Below, one piece after another: positions 1 through 9,096 of a stretch of 64,000 bases of DNA (position 1 is the stretch's first letter; every line of letters begins with the position of its first letter). This DNA is from Clostridiaceae bacterium (lineage in GTDB: Bacteria > Bacillota > Clostridia > Lachnospirales > Lachnospiraceae): positions 23,261 to 87,260 of the forward strand of contig QXWR01000021.1 of the NCBI GenBank assembly GCA_009911065.1. The letters are read 5' to 3'. A program made the position numbers and the translations under genes. The notes under the pieces were generated by a model, which ran no database searches, was not told where the DNA came from, and worked only from the letters and a program-made list of their open reading frames with translations.

Positions 1-1
1 G

Positions 2-871
2 TCAGTTTACGGAATTATGGTGTGCGGGACGATTTTTGTGTTTCTAATTGGGGGAATTGATTTGTCAATCGGCAGTCTGTGCGGCCTTTGTGCAGTGATC
101 GCAGTACGGATCATCCGATTTTTTGATTATACCAATACTGGCGTGATTCTTGGAATTATGGCAGCTCTTTTGACCGGAATTATGGCCGGATTGGTTCATG
201 GAGTGATTATTACCAAATTTCGGGTGCCAGCCTTTTTGATTACCTTTGCCACACAAATTATTTTTCTTGGATTGTCTATGATTCTCACAGGAAATAAAAT
301 CTTAAGCTGCCTGCAGCCAGAACTGTTTACGGCAATCGGAATGAAAAAAATACTGCGTTTTCCCATTCCGATTTACCTTATGCTTTTGATTGCCCTGATC
401 AGCTGGTTTATTCTTGGAAAAACGGTTTTGGGCCGGTATGTCTATGCAGTGGGAGGCAATGGTCCTGCGGCCCGTCTGTCAGGAATACAGGACCGGAAAA
501 TCACAGTTTTAGCCTATGTTTTTTCTGGATTTACCACAGCAGTAGGAGGAATTGTTCTGGCTTCTATGACTCAGCAGTGTATGGCATTCACAGGCAGCGG
601 GTATGAGACAGAGGTGATTACAGCGGCAGTAATTGGAGGAGTCAGCCTTTTGGGAGGAGAAGGAACGGTGTCAGGGGCCTTGTTTGGAGCTGTTTTAATG
701 GGGCTTTTGAACAATGGACTCAATCTGTTAAGCATACCCTCCACAGAACATGGTCTGGTTAAGGGGATTGTGATTCTTGTGGCAGTAGGATTGGATGCTA
801 TGGAAAACAAGGAGAAGTTTCAAAACTGGTTGGGCCAGTTTCAGTGGAAAAAGGAGAAGACAAAAGGGTGA
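2..871 (+). CDS. Sugar ABC transporter permease, RbsC-type (5' end outside window)
   Basis: Inner-membrane permease of a ribose/galactose/xylose-type ABC importer (BPD_transp_2 family). The frame is open from base 2, so the N-terminus lies outside the window; the first in-window ATG (17) is internal. Family hallmarks are visible: GGIDLSIGS near the beginning, GGNGPAARLSGI in the middle (the loop thought to contact the ATPase), and AVIGGVSLLGGEGTVSGALFG before the last membrane segments. Several hydrophobic helices are evident. It probably belongs to an operon with upstream ATPase and binding-protein genes not seen here. The substrate cannot be told from the permease alone; the downstream amidohydrolase may act on the imported compound, which is inference. 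Confidence 0.9.
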   Translation, partial: SVYGIMVCGTIFVFLIGGIDLSIGSLCGLCAVIAVRIIRFFDYTNTGVILGIMAALLTGIMAGLVHGVIITKFRVPAFLITFATQIIFLGLSMILTGNKILSCLQPELFTAIGMKKILRFPIPIYLMLLIALISWFILGKTVLGRYVYAVGGNGPAARLSGIQDRKITVLAYVFSGFTTAVGGIVLASMTQQCMAFTGSGYETEVITAAVIGGVSLLGGEGTVSGALFGAVLMGLLNNGLNLLSIPSTEHGLVKGIVILVAVGLDAMENKEKFQNWLGQFQWKKEKTKG

Positions 872-1015
872 GAGCCTGGAAACAGGAAGGAATGTGACCT
901 GCACCAGTGTGCCGATAAAATATACTGCGGTTAGTAAACTGGTTAAAAGGGAGATACAAAAGATCGAACGGAAGCAAAGAGGGAGTTCACAGAAGAGAGA
1001 AAGAGAGACTGACAT

Positions 1016-2011
1016 ATGAGAGACTGGCAGGAAATGACAAAAGAGACAGTGAAAGGAAACTATGAGAACAGGCAGGGGAAGAAGGAAGGGACAAGAAGAA
1101 AAATAGATGCGCATCTTCATCTGGCCCAGGTGGTGGCCGGATACTGCAGACGGGGCGAGCTTCGGGCAGTGGGAGGCGGAAAGGCTATGTGGGGAAACGG
1201 GGAGATTTTTCAGTTGTTTCCGCCGGAATTTGGCGATCTGTGTTTTACTGCAGAACGGGCCCTTGAGATTATGGAAGAAAACCAGGTGGAAAAAGCAGTG
1301 CTGATGCAGGGGAGCATGTATGGATTTCAAAATCAGTATCATATTCAAGTGATGAAAAAGTATCCAGACCGGTTTTGCCCTTCCTGTACGGTGGACCCTT
1401 TTATGACCCATTATCTGGAAACTCTGAAATTTTATCTGAAAGAACAGAAATTCCGTGCGGTTAAGTTTGAGGTAAGCTCTGGAGGCGGACTTATGGGGTG
1501 TCACGATCCGTTTCATCTGGCAGGAGAGCGGATGATGGAAATTTATCGTCTGATTGAAAGCTGTCAGGGAGTGGTTGCATTGGATGTGGGGGATATTTCC
1601 ATGCCAAGCCATCAGCCTCAGGCTCTTGCAAAAATCGCCGGAAAATGTCCGGGACTGAAACTGGTGATCTGTCATTTACTGGCTCCGGTGAGAGGACGGC
1701 AAAAGGAGTGGAGAGAAAGTCTGGAGCTTTTGAATCAGGAAAATGTATGGTTTGACATTGCCGCTCTGCCAAAGATTATGGAGCCAGATTCCTATCCTTA
1801 TCCGGAAACCATGGAATATCTGGCTAGAGCAAAGGAGATTTTGGGCGCGGAGAAGCTTCTGTGGGGTACGGATGCCCCTTATGCAGCAGTCAGGGACAGT
1901 TACGGACATCTGTGTGATTATCTGGAGAAAAGCGATCTGTTTACAGAGGAGGAACTGGAAAAGGTGTATTATCACAATAGTCAGAAGGTGTATTTTTCTT
2001 TCCAAGCATAA
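1016..2011 (+). CDS. Amidohydrolase family protein (TIM-barrel metal hydrolase)
   Basis: A 331-residue amidohydrolase-2-type enzyme. It has the metal-binding HxH near the N-terminus (IDAHLHL, His33 and His35), a later His on a beta strand (LVICHLL), and the C-terminal WGTDAPY with the catalytic/metal Asp. Members hydrolyse or decarboxylate small cyclic or carboxylated compounds; the substrate here is unknown. About 28 residues precede the first strand, which is long, so the true start may be slightly downstream (the ATG at 1034 is in frame). It lies 144 bp after the sugar permease on the same strand, with no clear terminator between, so co-transcription is plausible. Confidence 0.8.
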   Translation: MRDWQEMTKETVKGNYENRQGKKEGTRRKIDAHLHLAQVVAGYCRRGELRAVGGGKAMWGNGEIFQLFPPEFGDLCFTAERALEIMEENQVEKAVLMQGSMYGFQNQYHIQVMKKYPDRFCPSCTVDPFMTHYLETLKFYLKEQKFRAVKFEVSSGGGLMGCHDPFHLAGERMMEIYRLIESCQGVVALDVGDISMPSHQPQALAKIAGKCPGLKLVICHLLAPVRGRQKEWRESLELLNQENVWFDIAALPKIMEPDSYPYPETMEYLARAKEILGAEKLLWGTDAPYAAVRDSYGHLCDYLEKSDLFTEEELEKVYYHNSQKVYFSFQA

Positions 2012-2146
2012 TGTTTGATGTTTACGGGATGATTACTTTTCTGTTACAGTTGGCAAAATGGAGTTGGCAGGGCGGGGAGAACAATAATGCTTTTATCTTA
2101 GAAAGGAAGGCAGAAAAAGAAAGTGCTGTAAAATTGGCTCTGTTTA

Positions 2147-2155
2147 TGGTATAAT
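2147..2155 (+). promoter_or_regulatory. Extended -10 promoter upstream of the small unknown gene
   Basis: The string TGGTATAAT is an extended -10 (TG-N-TATAAT) about 73 bp before the ATG at 2228. The -35 region is weak, as is usual for extended -10 promoters. Confidence 0.5.
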
Positions 2156-2227
2156 TTTTGTCTGGAAGACGGGAAGAATGGATTTTGCAAAACCGTAATT
2201 GAGAATCCAGATAAGAGGAGGTATCGT

Positions 2228-2617
2228 ATGAGCCAAAAGGAAGAAAGAAAGACTACTACAGATGTGCTTTTTGAAAAGACAGACTGCAATATGGAACGGA
2301 ATATAAGGACTCAGGAAATTGACAAAATGGCGTCATCCTGGGAGATGGTGGAGGAATGTCTCCTGGAGATGTTTTTAGATGACAATGAGTTTGTGACTTT
2401 GACCATTCAGGAAATTCATCACAACATTCGGTTTATCCAGGCGTGTCAGGGAAAGGATGGGATTGTGGTGCAGCTGGGGATTGAGGAAGGAGAAAAGGTG
2501 CGGCTGGTAGAAAAAGAATGTATGGAAGATGAGTGTATGGATATTTTTTATGAGTTTTACAATTCTACTTATGTGAAAGAGGTAGAGACGTATCATCCGG
2601 TGGAATTTTTTGTGTAG
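2228..2617 (+). CDS. Small acidic protein of unknown function (129 aa)
   Basis: Not recognised. A 129-residue, strongly acidic soluble protein with no membrane segment or signal peptide. The middle reads as alternating strands (FVTLTIQEI, IRFIQACQG, IVVQLGIEEGEKVRLVEKE), suggesting a small alpha/beta fold. The start is supported by AGAGGAGG just upstream of the ATG at 2228. It has its own extended -10 promoter and a strong bidirectional terminator directly after it, so it looks monocistronic. Nothing in the neighbourhood (amidohydrolase, convergent MATE exporter) suggests a role. Confidence 0.6.
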   Translation: MSQKEERKTTTDVLFEKTDCNMERNIRTQEIDKMASSWEMVEECLLEMFLDDNEFVTLTIQEIHHNIRFIQACQGKDGIVVQLGIEEGEKVRLVEKECMEDECMDIFYEFYNSTYVKEVETYHPVEFFV

Positions 2618-2640
2618 GCGAAAGTTTTGCAGACATAAAA

Positions 2641-2689
2641 AACAGAGGTTTGTTTCTTGACGAAATCTGGAAACAAACCTCTGTTTTTT
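2641..2689. terminator. Bidirectional intrinsic terminator
   Basis: A perfect 16-bp stem (2641-2656 with 2670-2685) is flanked by A-run on the left and T6 on the right. It can therefore stop transcription from both the + strand small gene and the convergent MATE gene. Confidence 0.9.
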
Positions 2690-2748
2690 GCTGTTATTAT
2701 TTTTTGAGACAATGCATCTTTTTGCCTGTCTGCGGGGAAAAGGATTTT

Positions 2749-4119
2749 CTATTCTCCCAAATGCCGGATTTTTTTCTTATAAATCCGGACAAACAGAGCC
2801 GTAGTCATGGCAACGGATATTATCTCTGCCAGAGGGAAGGCATACCACACTGCATGAAGACCAAACAGTCTGGCAAATAAGTAGGCCAGAGGCAGCAGAC
2901 ACAAAAGCTGTCTGGCCACAGAGGTAAGGAGGCTGTACACACCGTTTCCAAGGGCCTGGAATACAGATCCTACAATAATACAGTACCCAGCAAAAAGGAA
3001 GCTAAGGCTGATGATTCTCAATGCAGGAATACCGATTTCCAGCATGTGCTCCGAAGCGTCAAACATCAGCAGCATCCGGTCAGGGAAAAGCTGGAATAAA
3101 GCAAGACCTGCCAGCATAATTGAGACTGCAATAAAAATACTGAAAGTGGCTGTCTCCATGATTCTCTTCTTGCTGCGGGCGCCGTAATTGTAGGCAATAA
3201 TGGGAATCATACCATTGTTCAGTCCAAAAATAGGCATAAAAATAAAGCTTTGCAGTTTAAAATAGACGCCCAGGACTGTAACTGCCGTTGTGGAGAAAGC
3301 AGCCAGAATCAAATTCAGGAAATAGGTCATAACCGAGCCAATGGACTGCATGATAATGGAGGGAACGCCCACCGCATAGATGATCTTAATAATCTGCAAG
3401 TTTGGGGTAAATCCCTTCATACTGATGCTGACGTCGGTGTTTTTCCACAGATTGAAAATCAGGGAAAGGGTCATGGCCAGAATCTGTCCGGCTACAGTTG
3501 CAATGGCAGCTCCCCGGATTCCCAGCGCCGGAAAGCCATAAAGGCCAAAAATTAGAATCGGGTCCAGAACAATGTTGGTAATGGCGCCGATTCCCTGTGA
3601 GTACATATTGTAGATGGTCCGTCCAGTAGACTGAAGAATCCGTTCAAATACAATCTCCAGAAAAATACCAAAGGAAAAGATCAGGCAGATGGATAAATAC
3701 TGCACTCCGTACTCAATAATTGTGGCATCGTCCGTCTGGCTGGCAAAATACAGCCGGGAACCAAAGATGCCAAAAAGTCCAAAACAGACAGCGCCTAAAA
3801 TGGCAAGAAAAATACCGTTGACTGCAGCCTTCTGGGCGTCTTCCCGGTTTCCTGCTCCAAGAGAGCGGGACAAAAGGGCATTGACGCCCACGCAGGTTCC
3901 GGCAGAAACTGCGATCAGAAGATTTTGAATGGGAAAGGCCATGGACACAGCGGTCAGCGCCCGTTCTTCCAGCTTTGCCACGAATATACTGTCAATAATA
4001 TTGTACATGGCCTGAACCAGCATGGAAAGAATCATAGGCAGGGACATGGTCAGCAGAAGCGGTTTAATGGGCATAGTTCCCATTTTGTTCTGTTCTGGCT
4101 TTGTGGTAGCTTCCGACAT
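2749..4119 (-). CDS. MATE family multidrug/cation antiporter
   Basis: A 456-residue polytopic membrane protein of the usual MATE length with about 12 hydrophobic helices. Typical family segments are present: MSLPMILSMLVQAMYNIIDS in helix 1, an AGTCVGVNALLSRSLGAGN loop after helix 2, and an equivalent loop in the second half (FGLNNGMIPIIAYNYGA). MATE proteins expel cationic drugs or metabolites using a Na+ or H+ gradient; the substrate is not predictable here. The start is supported by GAAAGGAGA on the minus strand 4 nt before ATG. It has a near-consensus promoter and tandem operator-like repeats upstream, suggesting control by a repressor encoded elsewhere. Confidence 0.9.
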   Translation of the reverse strand: MSEATTKPEQNKMGTMPIKPLLLTMSLPMILSMLVQAMYNIIDSIFVAKLEERALTAVSMAFPIQNLLIAVSAGTCVGVNALLSRSLGAGNREDAQKAAVNGIFLAILGAVCFGLFGIFGSRLYFASQTDDATIIEYGVQYLSICLIFSFGIFLEIVFERILQSTGRTIYNMYSQGIGAITNIVLDPILIFGLYGFPALGIRGAAIATVAGQILAMTLSLIFNLWKNTDVSISMKGFTPNLQIIKIIYAVGVPSIIMQSIGSVMTYFLNLILAAFSTTAVTVLGVYFKLQSFIFMPIFGLNNGMIPIIAYNYGARSKKRIMETATFSIFIAVSIMLAGLALFQLFPDRMLLMFDASEHMLEIGIPALRIISLSFLFAGYCIIVGSVFQALGNGVYSLLTSVARQLLCLLPLAYLFARLFGLHAVWYAFPLAEIISVAMTTALFVRIYKKKIRHLGE

Positions 4120-4150
4120 AAAAGTCTCCTTTCAGAATGTATTTTCAAAA

Positions 4151-4176
4151 ACGCTTTCGTGCAAACGCTTTTGTGC
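4151..4176 (-). promoter_or_regulatory. Tandem 12-bp repeats in the MATE leader (possible operator)
   Basis: ACGCTTTCGTGC (4151-4162) and ACGCTTTTGTGC (4165-4176) are direct repeats with a 14-bp period, placed just downstream of the -10 box of the minus-strand MATE promoter. Their position would let a bound regulator block transcription. Confidence 0.4.
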
Positions 4177-4185
4177 GTATGTACC

Positions 4186-4214
4186 ATTCTACACTTGATA
4201 AAATTGATTGTCAA
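4186..4214 (-). promoter_or_regulatory. Sigma-A promoter of the MATE gene
   Basis: Read on the minus strand: a perfect -35 TTGACA (4209-4214), a 17-bp spacer and -10 TAGAAT (4186-4191), 67 bp before the start codon. Confidence 0.75.
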
Positions 4215-4277
4215 TCGGTTTCCAAAAGGATGGAACATTGTTATATAAATCACATACAAGAATGATTGATTTTCAAG

Positions 4278-4306
4278 TTTACAACTGAACCAATACTTGG
4301 TAGAAT
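4278..4306 (+). promoter_or_regulatory. Sigma-A promoter of the 4336-8054 gene set
   Basis: TTTACA (4278-4283), a 17-bp spacer, then TAGAAT (4301-4306). It lies 30 bp before the first possible start codon and is divergent from the MATE promoter. Confidence 0.65.
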
Positions 4307-4335
4307 AGACACAAAAGAGACAAAAGAAGAAGGAT

Positions 4336-5103
4336 ATGGGAGGAAAGCAGAAAGAAAAGAGGGATTTTGTGAAAAGTAAGTGGATGAAGCTGGGAGCATT
4401 TAACTTATGGATTGTGTTTCTGGCTGTGTGTTTGTATTCTCCGGGTCTGATCGGTTTGTCTCCGGCCCATGAAAATATTCTGATTGCTGCCAGTTCCATT
4501 ACGACCGGAGTGATGTTGACGCTGATATTTCTCATGGTCAACTGGTATCTGTTAGCAGGGAAGAAGACGGAGCTGATTCAAATGGGAGATGAAAATTTGA
4601 AAGAAAAGGTAGTGGAAGTGATGAGAAGACGAACAAAAAACAAAGATTTAGACGAGATTGGAAAAGTTACAGTAGCACAGTTGGAACGGACTGAAGTGGT
4701 TAAGAAGAATTTTCAAAAACTAGTAAAGCGAAGATTTAAGTCAGGAACTTTAAGTTATAAGAAGTTTATGGGAGCTGTGGAGAAGGCAGACTATGCTATG
4801 CTAACCGGATATGTTAAGATGACCGCCAAGGCTATGGTTATAGATGAGCCTGAGTATGTCAAATTCTCCTTAGAGGAATACCAAAATGACGTGATTTTAG
4901 ATGACATTGAGGAGGAAAAGAAAAAACTGTATCACAAGAGTCTGGAAAGTATGCGGGACATATTGAGGGAAAATGAAAAAATACTCCTTAGGCTGGATCA
5001 TTTGATGCTGGAGATTGCAGACACAGATTATTCAGAACAAAATGTGGACGATGCAGTGGAAGAGATCAACAACCTGATTACGCAGCTTGAATTTTATTGT
5101 TAG
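4336..5103 (+). CDS. Two-TM membrane protein of unknown function
   Basis: A 255-residue protein: a basic N-terminus, two hydrophobic segments (about residues 20-40 and 50-70), then a long charged helical cytoplasmic part ending in coiled-coil-like sequence. The ATG at 4336 has AGAAGAAGG before it; a GTG at 4369 with AGAGGG is an alternative start. It is first of three same-strand genes (13 nt to the VWA gene, then TelA-like). In Bacillus a small protein, XpaC, is encoded next to a TelA-family gene, so an analogous role is possible, but I see no diagnostic motif. Confidence 0.6.
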   Translation: MGGKQKEKRDFVKSKWMKLGAFNLWIVFLAVCLYSPGLIGLSPAHENILIAASSITTGVMLTLIFLMVNWYLLAGKKTELIQMGDENLKEKVVEVMRRRTKNKDLDEIGKVTVAQLERTEVVKKNFQKLVKRRFKSGTLSYKKFMGAVEKADYAMLTGYVKMTAKAMVIDEPEYVKFSLEEYQNDVILDDIEEEKKKLYHKSLESMRDILRENEKILLRLDHLMLEIADTDYSEQNVDDAVEEINNLITQLEFYC

Positions 5104-5116
5104 AAAGGAGATTTTT

Positions 5117-6802
5117 ATGAAAAACAGTCAGAAGTCTATACTTGCCATAGGCGGAATCGGAATCCTTGTCTTTGTGTCTGCTTTTGGGGGAATTTTCCTT
5201 ACAAGGAACTTAGGAAAAACAGCAAAGACCGTCAATATGGAAGAAGCTTCTGCTGTCATTGAGCGATATGCAAAAAAAATCGGGGCCACACAGGCTGAGG
5301 TGATTAAATCTGCGGTGGAGCTGGCTGATACCCAGGTGGATGAGCTGCCAGACATTGATAAGAACGAAGTGACAATCCAGCCTGTGACAAAATTGTACGC
5401 TGAAATTTTTTCCACTTATGAGAAATGCGGAAAAGGAAAAAACGGTTGGATGAATGAAGTGGCAGAGAAGTTTAATCAGGCGGGATATGAGGTGGACGGA
5501 CAGCCAGTGTCTGTGATGATTCGAAATGTGGCTTCTGGACTTGGCATGGATTATATCAGCACTGGAAAGTATGTTCCTGACGGGTATTCTCCCTCCAACG
5601 ATTTTTGGGGCAAAATGCTTTTGGCAGACGGTATTTTCATGGAGGAGATCAGCAGCGGTCTGGTCAATAACACGGCTGGGATTCTCCTTTCCAAAGACAC
5701 CCAGGAAAAACTGACAAAACGGTATGGTTCCATCAACTTAAAGACCATTGTGGAGGCAACGGCAGGGGGAGAGTTTGCCATGGGTTACACAAACCCCAAT
5801 GCTTCGGCCACGGGCCTTAACTTTCTGATCTCCACCTTACAGACCTACAATGCCAAAGAACCTTTGAGCGAAGAGTCCGTTGAGGGATTTCAGGCGTTTC
5901 AGACCAATGTTCCTTTTGTGGCTTATACGACTGAGCAGATGTCCAAGGCAGCGGAAACCGGATCTTTAGACGGATTTATTATGGAGTATCAGACCTATAT
6001 TAACGACCCAGGACTGACCCGGAAGTATCAGTTTACTCCTTTTGGCTTTCTCCACACCAATCCTTTGTACACCACAAGGGATACCGATGTAAGAAAAAAG
6101 GAGATTTTGAAGCTTTTTTCAGAATTTTCCGCAAATGAGGAGAATCAAAGGTTAGCGGCAGAGTACGGATTTAATGCGGATTTGAATTACATTGTAGAGC
6201 AGGCAGAGGTGGATGGAGACACCCTTTTAAGCGCTCAGGAGCTGTGGAAGAAGGAGAAGGACAGCGGGAAACCGATTTTAGCTGTGTTTGTGGCTGACGT
6301 GTCCGGTTCCATGGATGGAGAGCCGTTAAATTCCTTAAAGACCTCTTTGATTAACGGAATGAAATACATTAACACCAACAATTACATTGGTCTGGTTTCT
6401 TATTCGGATGAGGTGGTCATTCATGTGCCGGTGGGGGAATTTAATTTGAATCATCAGTCTGCTTTTAAGGGAGCAGTGGAAAATTTGAGCGCAGCCGGAG
6501 GAACTGCTACCTTTGACGGGATTATTGTTGCGGCGGATATGTTGATTCAGGCCAAGGAACAGTATCCAGATGCAAAGCTTATGATGTTTGTCCTGTCAGA
6601 CGGGGAGACCAACCGGGGGTATTCTTTAAAAGATATTCAAAATCCTATAGATGCCCTTAACATTCCCATTTATACCATTGGGTATAATGCGGATCTTCCG
6701 GCCCTTGAGAGTATTTCTGCCATTAATGAGGCGGCAAGCATCAATGCAGATTCTGACGATGTGATTTACAAGCTGAAAAATCTGTTTAATTCCAGTTTAT
6801 AA
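5117..6802 (+). CDS. Membrane-anchored/secreted VWA-domain protein with binding-protein-like N-terminal half
   Basis: A 561-residue protein. The start at 5117 (MKNSQKS) is chosen because AAAGGAG lies 7 nt upstream; an ATG at 5087 overlaps the previous gene and has no RBS. Residues about 7-30 form an uncleaved signal or TM segment. Residues about 60-370 resemble an extracellular solute-binding fold (inference from general pattern). Residues about 390-560 are a von Willebrand A domain with a complete MIDAS start (VADVSGSMDG) and a following TXXX loop (GGTATFDG). It probably binds a protein or metal-dependent ligand at the cell surface. It sits between the two-TM protein and the TelA-like protein, so the three likely work together, perhaps in envelope stress. 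Confidence 0.75.
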   Translation: MKNSQKSILAIGGIGILVFVSAFGGIFLTRNLGKTAKTVNMEEASAVIERYAKKIGATQAEVIKSAVELADTQVDELPDIDKNEVTIQPVTKLYAEIFSTYEKCGKGKNGWMNEVAEKFNQAGYEVDGQPVSVMIRNVASGLGMDYISTGKYVPDGYSPSNDFWGKMLLADGIFMEEISSGLVNNTAGILLSKDTQEKLTKRYGSINLKTIVEATAGGEFAMGYTNPNASATGLNFLISTLQTYNAKEPLSEESVEGFQAFQTNVPFVAYTTEQMSKAAETGSLDGFIMEYQTYINDPGLTRKYQFTPFGFLHTNPLYTTRDTDVRKKEILKLFSEFSANEENQRLAAEYGFNADLNYIVEQAEVDGDTLLSAQELWKKEKDSGKPILAVFVADVSGSMDGEPLNSLKTSLINGMKYINTNNYIGLVSYSDEVVIHVPVGEFNLNHQSAFKGAVENLSAAGGTATFDGIIVAADMLIQAKEQYPDAKLMMFVLSDGETNRGYSLKDIQNPIDALNIPIYTIGYNADLPALESISAINEAASINADSDDVIYKLKNLFNSSL

Positions 6803-6896
6803 ACAGGGGGCAGTAAAATTTAACCGGCGTGCAGATGAAAGACAACCATTTGACCGTCTGATGTGACAGGGCAAATGGGCCAGAAAGGGGAGAAAT

Positions 6897-8054
6897 ATGG
6901 CGTTTACATTAGATATTCCGCAAAAGGAAGAAATAAAAAAGGTGGTGGAGGAGCAGGTTTCCCTGGACACGGAGACCACTTTGATGATTTCGGACGCTTC
7001 CAAGGAGAAGGGCCAGGAAATTCTGAAAGCGGATTACACCGACTTTGCAGAGCGAAAGGAATTGACAAAGGCCATTGAGGAGTTTGGCACAGATGTGGTG
7101 AAACAGTCTGCAAATAAAAATACCCTGATGAAAAACCGGCTGGGAGATTTGTCAAAAGCAGGAGGGGAGGCCGGGGAAGTGGCAAGAGGGCTGGCCCGAT
7201 TGTCGGATCAGATGAAGGATTTGGACCCGTCGGGAATTGATTTTCTCCGATCTGGTCCCCTGGGAAAGTTATTCAGCCCGGTCCGCGCCTATTTTAACAA
7301 ATATAAAGCGGCGGATACCGTGATTGGGGAAATTATAGATTCTCTCAACACAGGGGTAAAGGTATTAAGAGATGACAATACCACTTTGGAAATTGAGCAG
7401 GCTTCCATGCGGGATTTGACAAAACAGCTGAATCAGAAAATCCTTTTGGGAGAAGAGCTGGACGTGTATTTGACGGCGCAGATTGAACATCAAAAGGTGG
7501 TCAACAAAGACCCGGAAAAGATTCAATTTCTGGAGGAGGAGATCTTGTTTCCTTTAAGGCAGCGGATGTTGGATTTTCATCAGATGCTTGCTGTGAACCA
7601 GAACGGCATCATTGCCATGGAAGTGATTCGAAAAAATAATTATGAGCTGATTCGTTCGGTAAACCGTGCCCAGACGGTGACCATTGCCGCCTTAAACGTG
7701 GCAGTGACCGTGGCAGGAGCTTTGTACAATCAGAAAATTGTCTTAGAGAAGGTGAAGGCCCTTAACCAGGCTACCAACAATATGATCGCCTCCACTTCTC
7801 GGATGTTAAATACCCAGGGGACGGAGATTCAAAAGCAGGCCATGGACACCAACATTCAGGTGGAGACGTTAAAGGAGGCTTTCCGGGAGACGTTGGAAGC
7901 GTTGGATTCGATTAGTCAGTACAAACAGAAGGCTCTGCCTTTGATGAAAAATACCATCACAGAGTTTCGGGAACTGGCAGATGAGGGGGAGCAGGTGATT
8001 CAAAATATGGAAGAGTCGGAGATTATGCGGAGACGGCCAGGAGAAGGTGAGTAG
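6897..8054 (+). CDS. TelA-family (toxic anion resistance-like) protein
   Basis: A 385-residue soluble, highly helical protein of the TelA/YaaN/KlaA family. Family features include the central block GLARLSDQMKDLDPSGIDF, the GKLFSPVRAYFNKYKAAD segment, and the C-terminal TVTIAALNVAVTVAGALYNQ stretch. Members are linked to tellurite, nisin and envelope stress resistance, but the mechanism is unknown. An RBS (AAAGGGGAG) precedes the ATG at 6897. It ends a probable operon with the two-TM and VWA proteins upstream; the 94-bp gap contains no clear terminator. The pairing of a TelA protein with a VWA protein also occurs in bacterial ter-like stress clusters. Confidence 0.8.
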   Translation: MAFTLDIPQKEEIKKVVEEQVSLDTETTLMISDASKEKGQEILKADYTDFAERKELTKAIEEFGTDVVKQSANKNTLMKNRLGDLSKAGGEAGEVARGLARLSDQMKDLDPSGIDFLRSGPLGKLFSPVRAYFNKYKAADTVIGEIIDSLNTGVKVLRDDNTTLEIEQASMRDLTKQLNQKILLGEELDVYLTAQIEHQKVVNKDPEKIQFLEEEILFPLRQRMLDFHQMLAVNQNGIIAMEVIRKNNYELIRSVNRAQTVTIAALNVAVTVAGALYNQKIVLEKVKALNQATNNMIASTSRMLNTQGTEIQKQAMDTNIQVETLKEAFRETLEALDSISQYKQKALPLMKNTITEFRELADEGEQVIQNMEESEIMRRRPGEGE

Positions 8055-8171
8055 GGGAATTTTACATCGTTAGGAAAGGAAAGAATCCGGGGTTGCTATT
8101 CTTGAAAAGTAGTGTTAGAATAGGTTTGTATTTGATCAAGAAGGACGAGAAGATAAGGAGAATTAGCTTTT

Positions 8172-8900
8172 ATGTCAGGACATTCTAAGTTTGCCAATAT
8201 TAAGCACAAAAAAGAGAAGAATGACGCTGCCAAAGGCAAGGTTTTTACTGTCATCGGAAGAGAGCTGGCAGTGGCGGTGAAGGAGGGCGGTCCGGACCCG
8301 GCTAACAACAGTAAGCTTCGGGATGTAATCGCCAAGGCCAAGGCCAACAATATGCCAAATGATACCATTGACCGGGGGATTAAGAAGGCGGCTGGAGATG
8401 CTGGTTCAGTGAATTATGAACTGCTGACTTATGAGGGATACGGGCCAAACGGAGTTGCCATTATTGTGGATGCTCTGACGGACAACAAGAACCGTACTGC
8501 AGCCAATGTGAGAAGTGCATTTACAAAAGGCAACGGCAATGTGGGAACTCAGGGCAGTGTGTCTTTTATGTTTGATAAGAAGGGGCAGATCATTATCGGC
8601 AAAGAAGATTGTGAGATGGACCCGGATGAGTTGATGATGATGGCCTTGGATGCAGGGGCAGAGGATTTTGCGGAAGAGGAAGACAGCTTTGAAGTGATCA
8701 CGGCTCCAGAAGATTTCAGTCAGGTTCGGGAGACTTTGGAGAAGGCAGGGATTGAGATGCTGGAAGCAGATGTGACGATGATTCCTCAGACCTGGGTGGA
8801 GCTTACGGCAGAGGAAGATATTAAGCGGATGAACCGGCTTTTGGATTTGTTGGATGCAGATGATGACGTACAAGCGGTATATCATAACTGGGATGAATAA
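8172..8900 (+). CDS. yebC: YebC/PmpR (TACO1) family protein
   Basis: A 242-residue protein with the signature N-terminus ([20 protein letters not shown]) and the expected full length and three-domain layout. Long annotated as a transcriptional regulator, the family has more recently been connected with ribosome function at proline stretches (TACO1/YebC). RBS AAGGAG precedes the ATG at 8172. It is a single gene with an intrinsic terminator downstream. The window also encodes a very proline-rich collagen-like protein about 10 kb away, a possible client, but that is inference only. Confidence 0.95.
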   Translation: MSGHSKFANIKHKKEKNDAAKGKVFTVIGRELAVAVKEGGPDPANNSKLRDVIAKAKANNMPNDTIDRGIKKAAGDAGSVNYELLTYEGYGPNGVAIIVDALTDNKNRTAANVRSAFTKGNGNVGTQGSVSFMFDKKGQIIIGKEDCEMDPDELMMMALDAGAEDFAEEEDSFEVITAPEDFSQVRETLEKAGIEMLEADVTMIPQTWVELTAEEDIKRMNRLLDLLDADDDVQAVYHNWDE

Positions 8901-8963
8901 GAATTTGGTGCCGGTTAAAACAGTCTGGTGCGCTTTTAGGCAGGGGTCTGTTGTTTGAAACAG

Positions 8964-9008
8964 AAACAGGAAGGATTTGAAGCGCAGCTTCAGTCGTTCC
9001 TGTTTTTT
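8964..9008 (+). terminator. Intrinsic terminator after yebC
   Basis: AAACAGGAA pairs with TTCCTGTTT, with an inner GAAGC/GCTTC stem, followed by a T-run ending near 9008. Confidence 0.7.
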
Positions 9009-9096
9009 GTGACGGTTCAGACGACAACCCTGCCTGTTTTCTGTCAGGAAACAAACAGCAGAGAAAAGGATTTGGAAATAAGGAGAGTTATGAAGT

